64,000 nucleotides of DNA from Actinokineospora pegani (GTDB lineage: Bacteria > Actinomycetota > Actinomycetes > Mycobacteriales > Pseudonocardiaceae). Both the position numbers and the translations under genes were made by a program. Within the stretch, counting starts at the first letter, position 1; each line of letters opens with the position of its first letter. The DNA lies in contig NZ_WHOL01000098.1 of the NCBI RefSeq assembly GCF_009745975.1, forward strand, positions 1 through 64,000. Reading direction: 5' to 3'. Below are positions 25,045 to 33,032 of this stretch, in pieces. The notes beneath the pieces are model-generated. The model did not search any database. It was not told where the DNA came from and saw nothing but the letters and a program-made list of their open reading frames with translations.

Positions 25045-26081
25045 GGGGCGGCCACCTTCCGGCCGCGCACCATCGCGATGAACACGGGCGCGCCGATGAG
25101 CGCGGTGAGGATGCCGACCTGGAGTTCGCCCGGCCGGGCGATGACCCGGCCGACGACGTCCGCGCCGAGCACCAGGGACGGGGCCAGCACCATCGACAGC
25201 GGCAGCAGCCAGCGGTGGTCCGGGCCGGTGATGGACCGGGCCAGCAGCGGCACGGCCAGGCCGACGAACGCGATCGGCCCGACGCTGGCGGTGGCGGTGC
25301 CGCACAGCAGGACCACGGCGACGCCCGCGGCGATCCGGGTGCGGGTGACGTCCTGGCCCAGCGAGCGGGCGATGTCGTCGCCCATGGACAGCGTGTTGAG
25401 CGAGCGGGCGGCGGCGAGGGCGACCAGCAGGCCCAGCGCGATGAAGCCCGACGACTGCCAGAACACCGCCATCGACCGCCCGGACAGGGCGCCGACCTGC
25501 CAGAAGCGGAACTGGTCGAAGGTGTCGGTGTCGGTGAGCAGCACCGCGGTGGTCAGCGAGACGAACGCGGCGTTGGTGGCCGCGCCGGACAGCGCCAGCT
25601 TGATCGGCGTCGCCCCCTCGCGCCCCATCGAGCCGACGCCGTAGACCAGCAGCGAGGCGACCAGCGCCCCGGCGAAGCCGAACCAGACGTAGCCGGTGAG
25701 CGCGGTGACGCCGAAGGCGTTGATGCCGGTGACGATGAACAGCGCCGCGCCCGCGTTGATCCCGAGCACGCCGGGGTCGGCCAGCGGGTTGCGCGCCACC
25801 GCCTGCATGACCGCGCCCGCCACGCCGAGGGCCGCGCCGACCGCGATCCCGACCAGGGTCCTGGGCACCCGCTCCGCGCGGACGAACAGGTGGTCGGTGT
25901 TGGCCGGGTCGAAGCGCAGCAGCGCGTCGAGCACGGTGGGCGCCGGGATCGGCTTGCTGCCGACGAACACGCTCGCCAGGGCGAGGCCGACCAGCAGCAC
26001 GCCCGCGAGGACGAGGCCGAGGACCAGGGTGCCGGAACCGCGTCGAGCGGTGGGTCGCTCGACCGCCGCGGTCACTGCCAC
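25041..26081 (-). CDS. Siderophore ABC transporter permease (FepD/FecC type)
   Basis: A 346-residue partner permease. RVPRTLVGIAVGAALGVAGA with NPLADPGVLGINAG and GPIAFVGLAVPLLARS are the family landmarks. It is the first gene of the uptake operon fepD-fepG-fepC-binding protein. An iron box lies 39-57 bp upstream of the start, so the operon should be repressed by an IdeR/DmdR regulator when iron is sufficient. Confidence 0.92.
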   Translation of the reverse strand: MAVTAAVERPTARRGSGTLVLGLVLAGVLLVGLALASVFVGSKPIPAPTVLDALLRFDPANTDHLFVRAERVPRTLVGIAVGAALGVAGAVMQAVARNPLADPGVLGINAGAALFIVTGINAFGVTALTGYVWFGFAGALVASLLVYGVGSMGREGATPIKLALSGAATNAAFVSLTTAVLLTDTDTFDQFRFWQVGALSGRSMAVFWQSSGFIALGLLVALAAARSLNTLSMGDDIARSLGQDVTRTRIAAGVAVVLLCGTATASVGPIAFVGLAVPLLARSITGPDHRWLLPLSMVLAPSLVLGADVVGRVIARPGELQVGILTALIGAPVFIAMVRGRKVAAP

Positions 26082-26119
26082 GCGCCGCCTCCTCGTCGTC
26101 CGCCGGCTGAAAGCAGCGC

Positions 26120-26138
26120 TTAGGTTAGGCTAAGGAGA
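26120..26138 (-). promoter_or_regulatory. Iron box (IdeR/DmdR operator)
   Basis: TTAGGTTAGGCTAAGGAGA agrees with the actinobacterial iron-box consensus TTAGGTTAGGCTAACCTAA in its first 14 bases; the 3' half diverges. It is in the leader of the siderophore-uptake operon, at the position expected for DtxR-family repression. Confidence 0.88.
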
Positions 26139-26171
26139 CTTCGGAGGGTAGTTGAACCTTGGAGTTCGCTG

Positions 26172-27914
26172 TCACAATTCGGTGTCGCCATCACGCAGGG
26201 TGATCGAGGGCTGACTGGGCCTGCCCAACGCCCACGCCGCCCACAGCCGCGCGTAAGCGCCATCCGCGGCGAGCAGTTCCTCGTGCGTCCCGCTCTCGGC
26301 CACCGCCCCGTCGGCGAGCACCACCACCCGGTCCGCGGCGGCGGCCTGGGTGAGCCGGTGCGCCACCACCAGCGCGGTCCGGCCCGCCAGCGCGGCGTCG
26401 GCGGCGCGCTCCAGCAGCCGGGCGCCCGCGCTGCCCGCGTCGGCGGTGGCCTCGTCGAGCAGCACCACCGGCGGGTCGGCCAGCACGACCCTGGCCAGCG
26501 CGAGCTGCTGACCTTCGGCGGCCGAGAGCCGGTGCCCGCCCGCGCCGACGACCGTGTCGAGCCCGTCGGGCAGGCGCAGCGCCCAGCCCAGCGCGCCGAC
26601 CCGGTCCAGCGCCGCCCGCAGCTCGTCGTCGGTGGCCCCCGGGCGCGCCAGCCGCAGGTCCTCGGCGACGGTGCCCGCGAAGACGTGCACCTCCTGGCTG
26701 ACCATCGCCACCCCGGCGCCGACGGCCACCGAACCCCGGTCGGGGACCTCGATGCCCGCGATCAGCCTGGCCAGCGTGGTCTTGCCCGCGCCGTTGGCGC
26801 CGACCAGCGCCACCCGCTCCCCGGCAGCGAGCTCGAGGTCGACCCCGCGCAGCACCGGGACGCCGTCGTAGCCGAAGTGGACGCCCTCGACCCGCACCGC
26901 GGCCGAGCGCGCTGTGTCCGGTGTGGACTCGGGGGCCGGTTCGTCGAGGACGCCGACCAGGCGCGACAGCGACACCGCGGCGGACTGCAGCTCGTCGGCC
27001 AGGCCCAGGACGGCGTTGACCGGGTTGAAGATCCCGTGGAAGTACAGGGCGGCGGCGGTGGCCTGCCCGACGGTGACCGCGTCGGCGTCGACCAGCCAGA
27101 ACCCGGTGGCCAGCACGGCGACCAGGCCGACGAGCTCGGCGAGGTTGAGGCGGCTGAAGAAGCGGGTGAGCAACCCGACGCCGCGCATGCCCAGCTCGAC
27201 GGCGGTCAGCGAGCGGGCCGACACGGCGGCGGCGTGCGGGTCGCGCAGGCGCAGCGCGCGGATGGTGCGCGCGCCCTCGACCGAGCTCAGGAGCTGTTGC
27301 TGCTGCTCGGCGACGGCGACGCGGTGCGCGGTGTAGACCACCCGGGCCGACCGCGCGTACCAGCGCACGGTGTGCGCCTGGATGGGCGCGGCGACCAGGG
27401 CGGCGAGCAGGAAGCGCCAGTCCAGCACGGCCATCCCGGCCAGGCTGAGCACGATCGTCACCGCGGAGCGGGCCAGCGTCGGCAGCGCGCCGCGCACCAC
27501 CTCCGCGACGATCCCGACATCGCGGCTGGCCCGGGAGGTCAGGTCGCCCGCGCCCGCGGCCTCGACCCGCCGCTGCGGCAGGGCGAGCACCGCCTCGACG
27601 AACCGCTCCCGCAGCGCGGCCAGCACCGACTCGCCCAGCTTGGCCACCTGCGCCGCGCCGATCGCGGCCCCGATCCCGGACCCCAGCGTCACCAGGGCGA
27701 TGAGCACCACCGGCGTGGTGAGCGCGGCGGCGTCCTCCCGGCCCACGACGACGTCCACGACCCGGCCCAGCAGCGGGGCGGTCAGCAGTCCCAGCCCGGT
27801 CCCCACGACCAGCACCAGCCCGGCGACGACGGCCAGCCCGGTGCGCTCGCGGACCAGCGAGCCGATCACCGACCAGGTCCGGCGCGGCGCGGCGGTGGGC
27901 AGCGGCGTGCTCAC
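26172..27914 (-). CDS. ABC exporter half-transporter, catalytic subunit with degenerate signature
   Basis: A 580-residue protein: an N-terminal six-helix membrane domain, then an ATPase domain. Walker A is normal (GANGAGKTT near 372) and Walker B with the catalytic Glu is normal (VVLLDEATAD), with switch His in VVAHRLTQ. The signature is altered to LSAAEGQQ (near 463) where LSGGQ is expected. Its partner at 28188-29717 has the opposite defects, so together they would form one working ATP site. GTG 27914 is the start that fits the domain. The two genes lie just upstream of the iron-box operon on the same strand, so siderophore export or import is possible but unproven. Confidence 0.88.
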   Translation of the reverse strand: MSTPLPTAAPRRTWSVIGSLVRERTGLAVVAGLVLVVGTGLGLLTAPLLGRVVDVVVGREDAAALTTPVVLIALVTLGSGIGAAIGAAQVAKLGESVLAALRERFVEAVLALPQRRVEAAGAGDLTSRASRDVGIVAEVVRGALPTLARSAVTIVLSLAGMAVLDWRFLLAALVAAPIQAHTVRWYARSARVVYTAHRVAVAEQQQQLLSSVEGARTIRALRLRDPHAAAVSARSLTAVELGMRGVGLLTRFFSRLNLAELVGLVAVLATGFWLVDADAVTVGQATAAALYFHGIFNPVNAVLGLADELQSAAVSLSRLVGVLDEPAPESTPDTARSAAVRVEGVHFGYDGVPVLRGVDLELAAGERVALVGANGAGKTTLARLIAGIEVPDRGSVAVGAGVAMVSQEVHVFAGTVAEDLRLARPGATDDELRAALDRVGALGWALRLPDGLDTVVGAGGHRLSAAEGQQLALARVVLADPPVVLLDEATADAGSAGARLLERAADAALAGRTALVVAHRLTQAAAADRVVVLADGAVAESGTHEELLAADGAYARLWAAWALGRPSQPSITLRDGDTEL

Positions 27915-28202
27915 GCGAACACCACCCGCCTCCACGCCAGACCAGGCGCGACAACAACCACCAGCACGCTCACACGACCACCCCCGGCAACCCACCAAAC
28001 CGACACCGCTGCCCGGCACCTCGCCGAACACCCGACAACGGCAGGACCGACCGCACCCCGCGCGGCAGCGGCGTGCCCGCGCGAACACCACCGCCCGGCA
28101 GTCGGCGCGATCGCCGGCCAGAACGGCGCAGGCCAACACCCACCCACATCACCGACAAGACCGGCGCGGCGGTGGGCAGCGGTGTGCTCACGCGAACACC
28201 AC
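27899..28202. repeat. Three-copy degenerate array of the ABC-exporter gene junction
   Basis: The core GCAGCGGTGTGCTCACGCG plus ...AACACCAC, which holds the stop of the upstream gene and the start of the downstream one, occurs at 27899-27925, 28065-28091 (one mutation removes the stop/start) and 28176-28202. The copies extend further: sequence at about 28009-28040 resembles 28241-28272, which encodes GELSGTHADL of the upstream ABC protein. Hence the space between the two genes is built of decayed tandem duplications of about the last 30 codons of one gene and the first 10 of the next. A 73-codon frame at 27970-28191 starting with the same STPLPTAAP peptide is a product of this. Confidence 0.75.
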
Positions 28203-29717
28203 CGCCCGGTACTCGGTGCTGTCGCGGGCGAGGTCGGCATGGGTGCCCGACAGCTCGCCGAACACCACCCGGTCCATCGCCGCGAGCAGGGTCGGGCTGG
28301 TGGTGACGACGATCGTCGTGCGGCCCTGGCGCAGCGCCGCGAGCGCGGCGGCGATCCCGGCCTCGGTGAACGGGTCGACGGCGGTCGTCGGGTCGTGCAG
28401 CACCAGCACCGGGGCGTCGGTGGCCAGGGCGCGGGCCAGGGCGACGCGCTGGCGCTGCCCGCCGGAGAGCTCGGCGACATCGCGGTCGGGCAGGGCGCCG
28501 ACGGCGTCGAGGGCCGGGTGGACGCCGACGGTCGTGCGCGGTGTCCCGGCGAACAGGTCGACCTCGTGCGGGGAGACGACGACGGCGGCGCGCGCCTCGT
28601 CCAGCGGCACGGCGTGCAGCGAGTGCCCGTCCAGGGCCAGCGTCGGGTCCGGCACCTCCAGCGCGAGCCGGTCGACCAGCCCGGCCCCGTCCTGGGCGAC
28701 CACGCCGACGTGCTCACCCGCGGCGACCCGCAGGCCCGCCAGCGAGACCTCGCCGCGCAGGTCGGCGGGCAGCGCCCCGGTCCCCCCGGTGACGGCGGGC
28801 GCGGCCGAGGTCAGCGCCAGCACCCGCCGCTTGGACGCGCGCGACAGGGCGACCTCGCCCGCCACCCAGGACAGCGACGTCAGCGGCCACACCGCGAACT
28901 GGGCCAGGCCCACGGCCGCGACGAGGTCGCCGACGGTGATCTCCCCCGCCAGCGCCAGCCTGCCGCCGACCAGGGCGACGGCGGCGAGGAACACCCCGGT
29001 CATGGCGGTGACCGCGCCGTCGAGCACGCCCCTGGTGCGGGCGGCGGCGACGGCGGCGGTCAGCGAGTCGCGGCTGACCGCCCGGTAGCGGCGGGCGGCG
29101 GCGGGCTCGGCGTGGATGCCCTTGAGCGCGCGCAGACCGGCCACCAGGTCGGCGGCCACCCCGGCGGCGCGCGCGGCCCGCTCCTGCTCGACCTCGCCGC
29201 GGCGCTCCAGCGGCCGCGCCAGGCGCCGGGTGGCGGCGACGATCAGCGCGGCCGACACCAGCACCAGCGCGCCCAGCGGCGCCGACATGCCGAACAGGGC
29301 GATGGCGGCCACGACCAGCCCGCCCAGGCCGGACACCGCGGCGGGCACGGCCACGGCCAGCAACCCGACCCGGCGCGCGTCGCCGGTCGCGACGTGCACC
29401 AGCTCCCCCGGCTGCCCGCCGACCCCGCCCTCCGGGGCGAGCACCCTGGCGACGACGCGCTCGCGCACCCGGTGCTCGGTCAGCATCGAGGCGCGCTCGG
29501 CGGCCCGGTGGCCCCAGCGGAAGCTGAACGACAGCAGCGCGAACACGGCGGCGAGCACGACCAGCCAGCGCACCAGCGCGGGCAGGTCGCCCGTGGCCAC
29601 GGCCGTGTCGATGGTGAGCCCGATGACCACCGGGACCAGCGCCTCGCCCGCCTGGTGGCACCCGGCGAGGACCGACGCGACGACGACCCGGCGACGCTGC
29701 TCTCTGAGGACCCGCAC
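28188..29717 (-). CDS. ABC exporter half-transporter, non-catalytic subunit with lost Walker A
   Basis: A 509-residue protein with an N-terminal exporter membrane domain (two-helix hairpins up to about 290). In the ATPase domain the signature [16 protein letters not shown] (417) is intact. The Walker A position reads VVAQDGAGLVDRLA (about 339-352), with no lysine, and Walker B ends in HDPTTAVD, lacking the catalytic Glu. The switch region has VVTTSP in place of a histidine. Such complementary decay with the partner at 26172-27914 is known for asymmetric heterodimeric exporters, but complete loss of Walker A is an extreme case. GTG 29717 is the start, ten bases from the second MITE copy. Confidence 0.86.
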   Translation of the reverse strand: MRVLREQRRRVVVASVLAGCHQAGEALVPVVIGLTIDTAVATGDLPALVRWLVVLAAVFALLSFSFRWGHRAAERASMLTEHRVRERVVARVLAPEGGVGGQPGELVHVATGDARRVGLLAVAVPAAVSGLGGLVVAAIALFGMSAPLGALVLVSAALIVAATRRLARPLERRGEVEQERAARAAGVAADLVAGLRALKGIHAEPAAARRYRAVSRDSLTAAVAAARTRGVLDGAVTAMTGVFLAAVALVGGRLALAGEITVGDLVAAVGLAQFAVWPLTSLSWVAGEVALSRASKRRVLALTSAAPAVTGGTGALPADLRGEVSLAGLRVAAGEHVGVVAQDGAGLVDRLALEVPDPTLALDGHSLHAVPLDEARAAVVVSPHEVDLFAGTPRTTVGVHPALDAVGALPDRDVAELSGGQRQRVALARALATDAPVLVLHDPTTAVDPFTEAGIAAALAALRQGRTTIVVTTSPTLLAAMDRVVFGELSGTHADLARDSTEYRAVVFA

Positions 29718-29726
29718 CCGGCGAGG

Positions 29727-29820
29727 CTAGGCCGTGTCCCGGAGTCCGTTCGATGAGAGTCGTGATCGGGGTGGTCCCTGGCGCGGCTGTCGCGGTCAGC
29801 GGCTTCCGGGACACGGCCTC
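29727..29820. mobile_element. MITE-like element, copy 2
   Basis: AGGCCGTGTCCCGG (29729-29742) and its exact complement (29806-29819) bound a core nearly identical to copy 1, including GAGTCCGTTCGATGAGAGTC and GTGATCGGGGTGGT. It lacks about 11-13 bp of the copy 1 core, and the right-hand CTAG has become CTCA. It lies in the promoter region of the ABC exporter operon, so it may affect its expression. Confidence 0.85.
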
Positions 29821-29831
29821 ATCGCGCGTGC

Positions 29832-30278
29832 TCAGACCGCGCAGACGTGGACCCGCAACTCGTCCGCCTGGACCTCCAGGGTCAGGAAGCAGCGCTCGAG
29901 GACGATGTCCAGCGCCGTGACCCGGTCCCCGGCGCCGGTCTGGTGGACGGCGACGACGGGGTTGCCGATCAGGTGGGCGTAGCCCGCCGCGCCCGAGCGG
30001 TCGAACACCGACCACTTGCCGTGGCGGCGGACGAACTCCCGGTTCTCCGCCGACAGCGGCTCGCGGAACGGGTCGACCCACTCGCGGGCCTCCACGCGGA
30101 TGGACTCCCCGTCGGCCCCGGAGTCGAACAGCACGACGAACCCGTCGTCGGCGGAGAGCTCCATGAACCCGGACGTGGTGTCCGGTTCGCCGCCGGGGTC
30201 GACGTAGTGCACGCGTCGCACCCGGCGGATCGTCTTGCCCACCAGCACGTCCAGCCGCAGTCCCACCGGCGCCACCAC
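29832..30278 (-). CDS. Hypothetical protein
   Basis: A 148-residue protein with GTG-GTG start at 30278. It begins RLDVLVGKTIRRVRRVHYVDPGG and has regular alternating hydrophobic strands (GFVVLFDSGADGES, then VTALDIVLERCFLTLEV), consistent with a small beta-rich cytoplasmic protein. No signal peptide, membrane segment or catalytic motif is visible. It lies between the ABC exporter and spo0M on the same strand, separated from spo0M by a perfect hairpin, so it is probably transcribed separately. No function can be assigned. Confidence 0.7.
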   Translation of the reverse strand: MVAPVGLRLDVLVGKTIRRVRRVHYVDPGGEPDTTSGFMELSADDGFVVLFDSGADGESIRVEAREWVDPFREPLSAENREFVRRHGKWSVFDRSGAAGYAHLIGNPVVAVHQTGAGDRVTALDIVLERCFLTLEVQADELRVHVCAV

Positions 30279-30341
30279 CCCGGGAAGTGATCGACCCTCG
30301 CTCCCAGACTACGGCGCGAACGCAGGCGCACGGCCGGATGT

Positions 30342-30374
30342 CACCCACTGGTCGCAGTGGGCGACCAGTGGGTG
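30342..30374 (-). terminator. Perfect 14-bp hairpin after spo0M
   Basis: CACCCACTGGTCGC (30342-30355) and GCGACCAGTGGGTG (30361-30374) are exact complements with a 5-base loop. It sits seven bases beyond the spo0M stop on the minus strand. No T-tract; terminator is the simplest reading, operator for the next gene the alternative. Confidence 0.7.
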
Positions 30375-30380
30375 TGCCGG

Positions 30381-31352
30381 TCAGTCGTCCTCGAAGATCT
30401 CCTCGACGACCTCGCCGAGGACCATGCCGCCGACGACGCCCGCCGCCACGCCGCCGACGACCGCGCCCATGCCGGGGCCGCGGCGCTGCTGCTCGTGGTG
30501 GCCGTAACCCTGGTCGTGGCCCTGGTTGTAGTGGCCCTGGTCGCCGTAGCCGCCGTGGCCTGCGAAGCCCTGGTGGCCGCCGCGCTGGTCGGCCGCCTGG
30601 GCGAGCCAGTCGCCGATGATCGGCGTCCAGTCAGTCGCCTCGGCCTCCTGGTGCGACATGTGGAAGCGGCCGAAGGCGTCGCCGCCCTGGCGGAACAGGC
30701 CGCCGCGCTTGTCCGCCTCCAGCACCACGAACAGGTCGTGCGGGGTCGCGACGAAGGTCAGCTCCACCTGGTTGAGCCTGCCCGTGAACTGCCCCGGCGG
30801 GAAGAACTCGACCTCCTGGAAGAAGCCGAGCTGCTGCGGCACGCCGTGCAGGCGGCCCGCCTCGACGTCGGCGGAGCGGAAGGTCGCGCCCAGCGCGCCG
30901 AAGGCGTCGAGCACCCGCTCCTGCGAGGGCAGCGGGTGCACGATGACCGGGTCCAGGTCGCCGGGGTCGCGCGCGCCGGACACCTCGACCTCGGTCTGCA
31001 GGCCGACGGCCATCCCGGGCAGTTCCTGGCCGCCCACGGCGGTGATCGGCGCCTCCCAGGGCACCTCGATCTCGAACGGGATGTCGTGGCGCTGGCCCGC
31101 GCGCACCGCGAACCGCTCGGCGACCACGACGTGCAGGAAACCGGCGTTCTCGGCGAACTCGCCGTCGCCGTGCTCGACCTCGACCCGGGTCACCAGGTGC
31201 AGCGTGACCCGGTCGATGGCCGCGTCCGAGCTGCCGCCCTGGATGCGGACCTGGCCGGTGAGCCGCTGGCCGGGCCGGGTGTGCGGGGAGTCGAGAACCG
31301 TGTCGACCGTCGGACCGCCGACCCCGAAGGCCGAGAGCATCCGCTTGAACAT
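30381..31352 (-). CDS. spo0M: Spo0M-family (sporulation-control, arrestin-like) protein
   Basis: A 323-residue protein. Residues 1-240 match the Spo0M/SpoOM family: MFKRMLSAFGVGGPTVDTVL at the N-terminus, then paired beta-sandwich domains (FEIEVPWEAPITAVGGQELPGM; LGFFQEVEFFPPGQFTG; QVELTFVATPHDLFVVLEAD). The family has an arrestin-like fold and in Bacillus affects sporulation and cell division. The C-terminal 80 residues are unusual: a Gly/His/Gln-rich linker (GYGDQGHYNQGHDQGYGHHE) then a glycine-zipper-like hydrophobic stretch (GAVVGGVAAGVVGGMVLG) and an acidic end, which may associate with membrane. Confidence 0.88.
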   Translation of the reverse strand: MFKRMLSAFGVGGPTVDTVLDSPHTRPGQRLTGQVRIQGGSSDAAIDRVTLHLVTRVEVEHGDGEFAENAGFLHVVVAERFAVRAGQRHDIPFEIEVPWEAPITAVGGQELPGMAVGLQTEVEVSGARDPGDLDPVIVHPLPSQERVLDAFGALGATFRSADVEAGRLHGVPQQLGFFQEVEFFPPGQFTGRLNQVELTFVATPHDLFVVLEADKRGGLFRQGGDAFGRFHMSHQEAEATDWTPIIGDWLAQAADQRGGHQGFAGHGGYGDQGHYNQGHDQGYGHHEQQRRGPGMGAVVGGVAAGVVGGMVLGEVVEEIFEDD

Positions 31353-31463
31353 TCGTGGGTCCTCCAGCGCGCCCCGGTGGCCCCTACGACCGGGACCGCG
31401 ACACCGAAACGCTCAAACCGGACAGTACCGGATCGTGCGCCGAGCGTGACCGGACCCGGTGGA

Positions 31464-32045
31464 TCAGCGCAGCGAGCGCACGACCTGCCCGGCCGAGGCG
31501 ACCGCCGTGTCGCACTGGCCGGAGGTGTCGTTGGCGCCGCTGGCCCCGGCCGCGACGATGACCCCGCCGCCCTTGCCCGCGCCCACGACCACCTCGCACA
31601 GCACGGTGCCGTCCACCCGGTGCGAGCGGACCACGGCGGGCTGCCCCTCGATGGAGTTGACCTCGAACAGCTTCCAGCGCAGCCCGCTGCCGCCTGGCGC
31701 GACCCGGTCGGAGTCGCGGTAGGCCGCGGCGAGCGGGTCGTTGCCGCTGAACCCGACGCTGATCCTGGGCCACTCCACCCGGTCGGCCCACACGCAGTAC
31801 AGCGAGCCGGGGTCGGTCCCGGCGTGCGGCTGCCCGTCGCCGTAGACGCCGAGGCCCAGCGGCAGGCTCTTGGGCACCACGGCGCACGGGTCGGTGGCCT
31901 TGGACAGGTCCAGGACCTTCGGCACCGCGGGCGCCTCCGTGGGCCGCACGGGCTGCGAGCGCACCGGCAGCGGGGCCGCCCCCGCGCCGCACCCGCTCAC
32001 CAGCACCGCGGCGGCGATCACCCCGATCGTCAGACGTCCCGTCAT
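31464..32045 (-). CDS. DUF3558-type lipoprotein
   Basis: A 193-residue secreted lipoprotein. The signal peptide MTGRLTIGVIAAAVLVSGCG ends in lipobox VSGC with Cys at about 19. The mature part begins with a Pro-rich linker, then DLSKATDPCAVVPKSLPLGLG and LYCVW, the conserved cysteine pattern of DUF3558, common in Pseudonocardiales and mycobacteria; function is unknown. ATG 32045 is chosen because it places the signal peptide at the N-terminus; the frame to 32132 would bury it. Confidence 0.85.
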   Translation of the reverse strand: MTGRLTIGVIAAAVLVSGCGAGAAPLPVRSQPVRPTEAPAVPKVLDLSKATDPCAVVPKSLPLGLGVYGDGQPHAGTDPGSLYCVWADRVEWPRISVGFSGNDPLAAAYRDSDRVAPGGSGLRWKLFEVNSIEGQPAVVRSHRVDGTVLCEVVVGAGKGGGVIVAAGASGANDTSGQCDTAVASAGQVVRSLR

Positions 32046-32348
32046 CCCCGGCACCCCCTCGGCGCTAGTGCGTGCCCCCATCATCCCTGGGAAATGGCGC
32101 ACAACGAGGGCCGAAGAGCCTAATTCCCCCACGTTGTTCGCTGACGCAAAGACGAATGCCGAGCGTGATTGGACGAATACCGGCTTTTTGTTTTCCGGAC
32201 ACCAAAAAGCCGGGTGGAACGCTTCCCTGGTGATTGTTTCGCCGAACGGCCCACGCTGCCCCTAGCGCACCCCGTAGGGGGTTGAGCGCCCCGTCGCCAG
32301 GGTGGCACGTTGGGTCGAGCGCCGGAACGCGAGGGGGAGCACCATCCG

Positions 32349-33029
32349 ATGAGTGCACAGGGTGCACAGGGTGCACGGGGCGCACAGAGCGACCCCTGGC
32401 TGCGCCGCCTGCGCGCCGCCCCCCGCCCCGTGGCCCGCCTGGTCTGCTTCCCCCCGGCGGGCGCGGACGCGCTGTTCTACCTGTCCTTCGCCCAGGCGCT
32501 GCCGCACGCGGTGCAGGTCGAGGGCGTGCAGTACCCCGGCCGCCGCGACCGGCGCGCCGAGGCCCCCGCCCGGTCGGTCGGCGAACTGGCCGAGGGCGCC
32601 GCCCAGGCCGTGGCCCCGGACCTGCCGGTCGCCCTGTTCGGCCACGGCATGGGCGCCGTCGTCGCCTTCGAGACCGCGCTGCGGCTGCCCCGCCCGCCGC
32701 TGGCCCTGTTCGTCTCCGGCGCCCCCGGCCCGCCCCGGCACCGCGTCGCCGAGCGCGCGCAGGTCAGCGGGACCGCCCAGGCCGACCTGGCCGCGGCCGC
32801 GACCTACCGCTGGGGCACGACGCGGCTGGCGGCCCCGGTGGTCGGGATGCTCGGCGACGCGGACCCGGTCGCCAAGGCCGAGGAGGTCGCGACGTGGGCC
32901 GAGGTCACCACCGAGCCGTTCGAACTGCAACTGTTCGGCGGCGGCCACCAGTACCTGACGTCCTTCGTGTCCACAGTGGCCACCGCGGTGGGTGAGCGGG
33001 TGGTCGCCCTGCTGCGGGAGCGGGCCTGA
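32349..33029 (+). CDS. Type II thioesterase-like protein lacking the serine nucleophile
   Basis: A 226-residue alpha/beta-hydrolase of the TEII family that normally removes aberrant acyl groups from polyketide or peptide synthase carrier proteins. LVCFPPAGADALFYLSFAQAL and QYPGRRDRR fit the family. The nucleophile motif is LFGHGMGA: Gly100 replaces the serine of GHSMG, one base change (AGC to GGC). The lid region between the nucleophile and AAATYRWGTT is also about 30 residues shorter than in the paralogue at 37126-37881. The histidine motif GGGHQYL remains. Hydrolysis by the usual mechanism is not expected; a binding or decoy role, or decay, is possible. It converges on the LAL regulator gene. 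Confidence 0.85.
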   Translation: MSAQGAQGARGAQSDPWLRRLRAAPRPVARLVCFPPAGADALFYLSFAQALPHAVQVEGVQYPGRRDRRAEAPARSVGELAEGAAQAVAPDLPVALFGHGMGAVVAFETALRLPRPPLALFVSGAPGPPRHRVAERAQVSGTAQADLAAAATYRWGTTRLAAPVVGMLGDADPVAKAEEVATWAEVTTEPFELQLFGGGHQYLTSFVSTVATAVGERVVALLRERA

Positions 33030-33032
33030 GCC

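Noticed and set aside
27970-28191. 73-codon frame beginning like the ABC subunit
   Set aside because: It arises from duplication of the subunit start and has no fold of its own.
26283-29756. 1157-codon plus-strand open frame
   Set aside because: It runs antisense to the ABC exporter genes, and its product is dominated by Arg, Gly, Gln and His as expected from GC-rich antisense DNA. The minus-strand frames have clear domain motifs.
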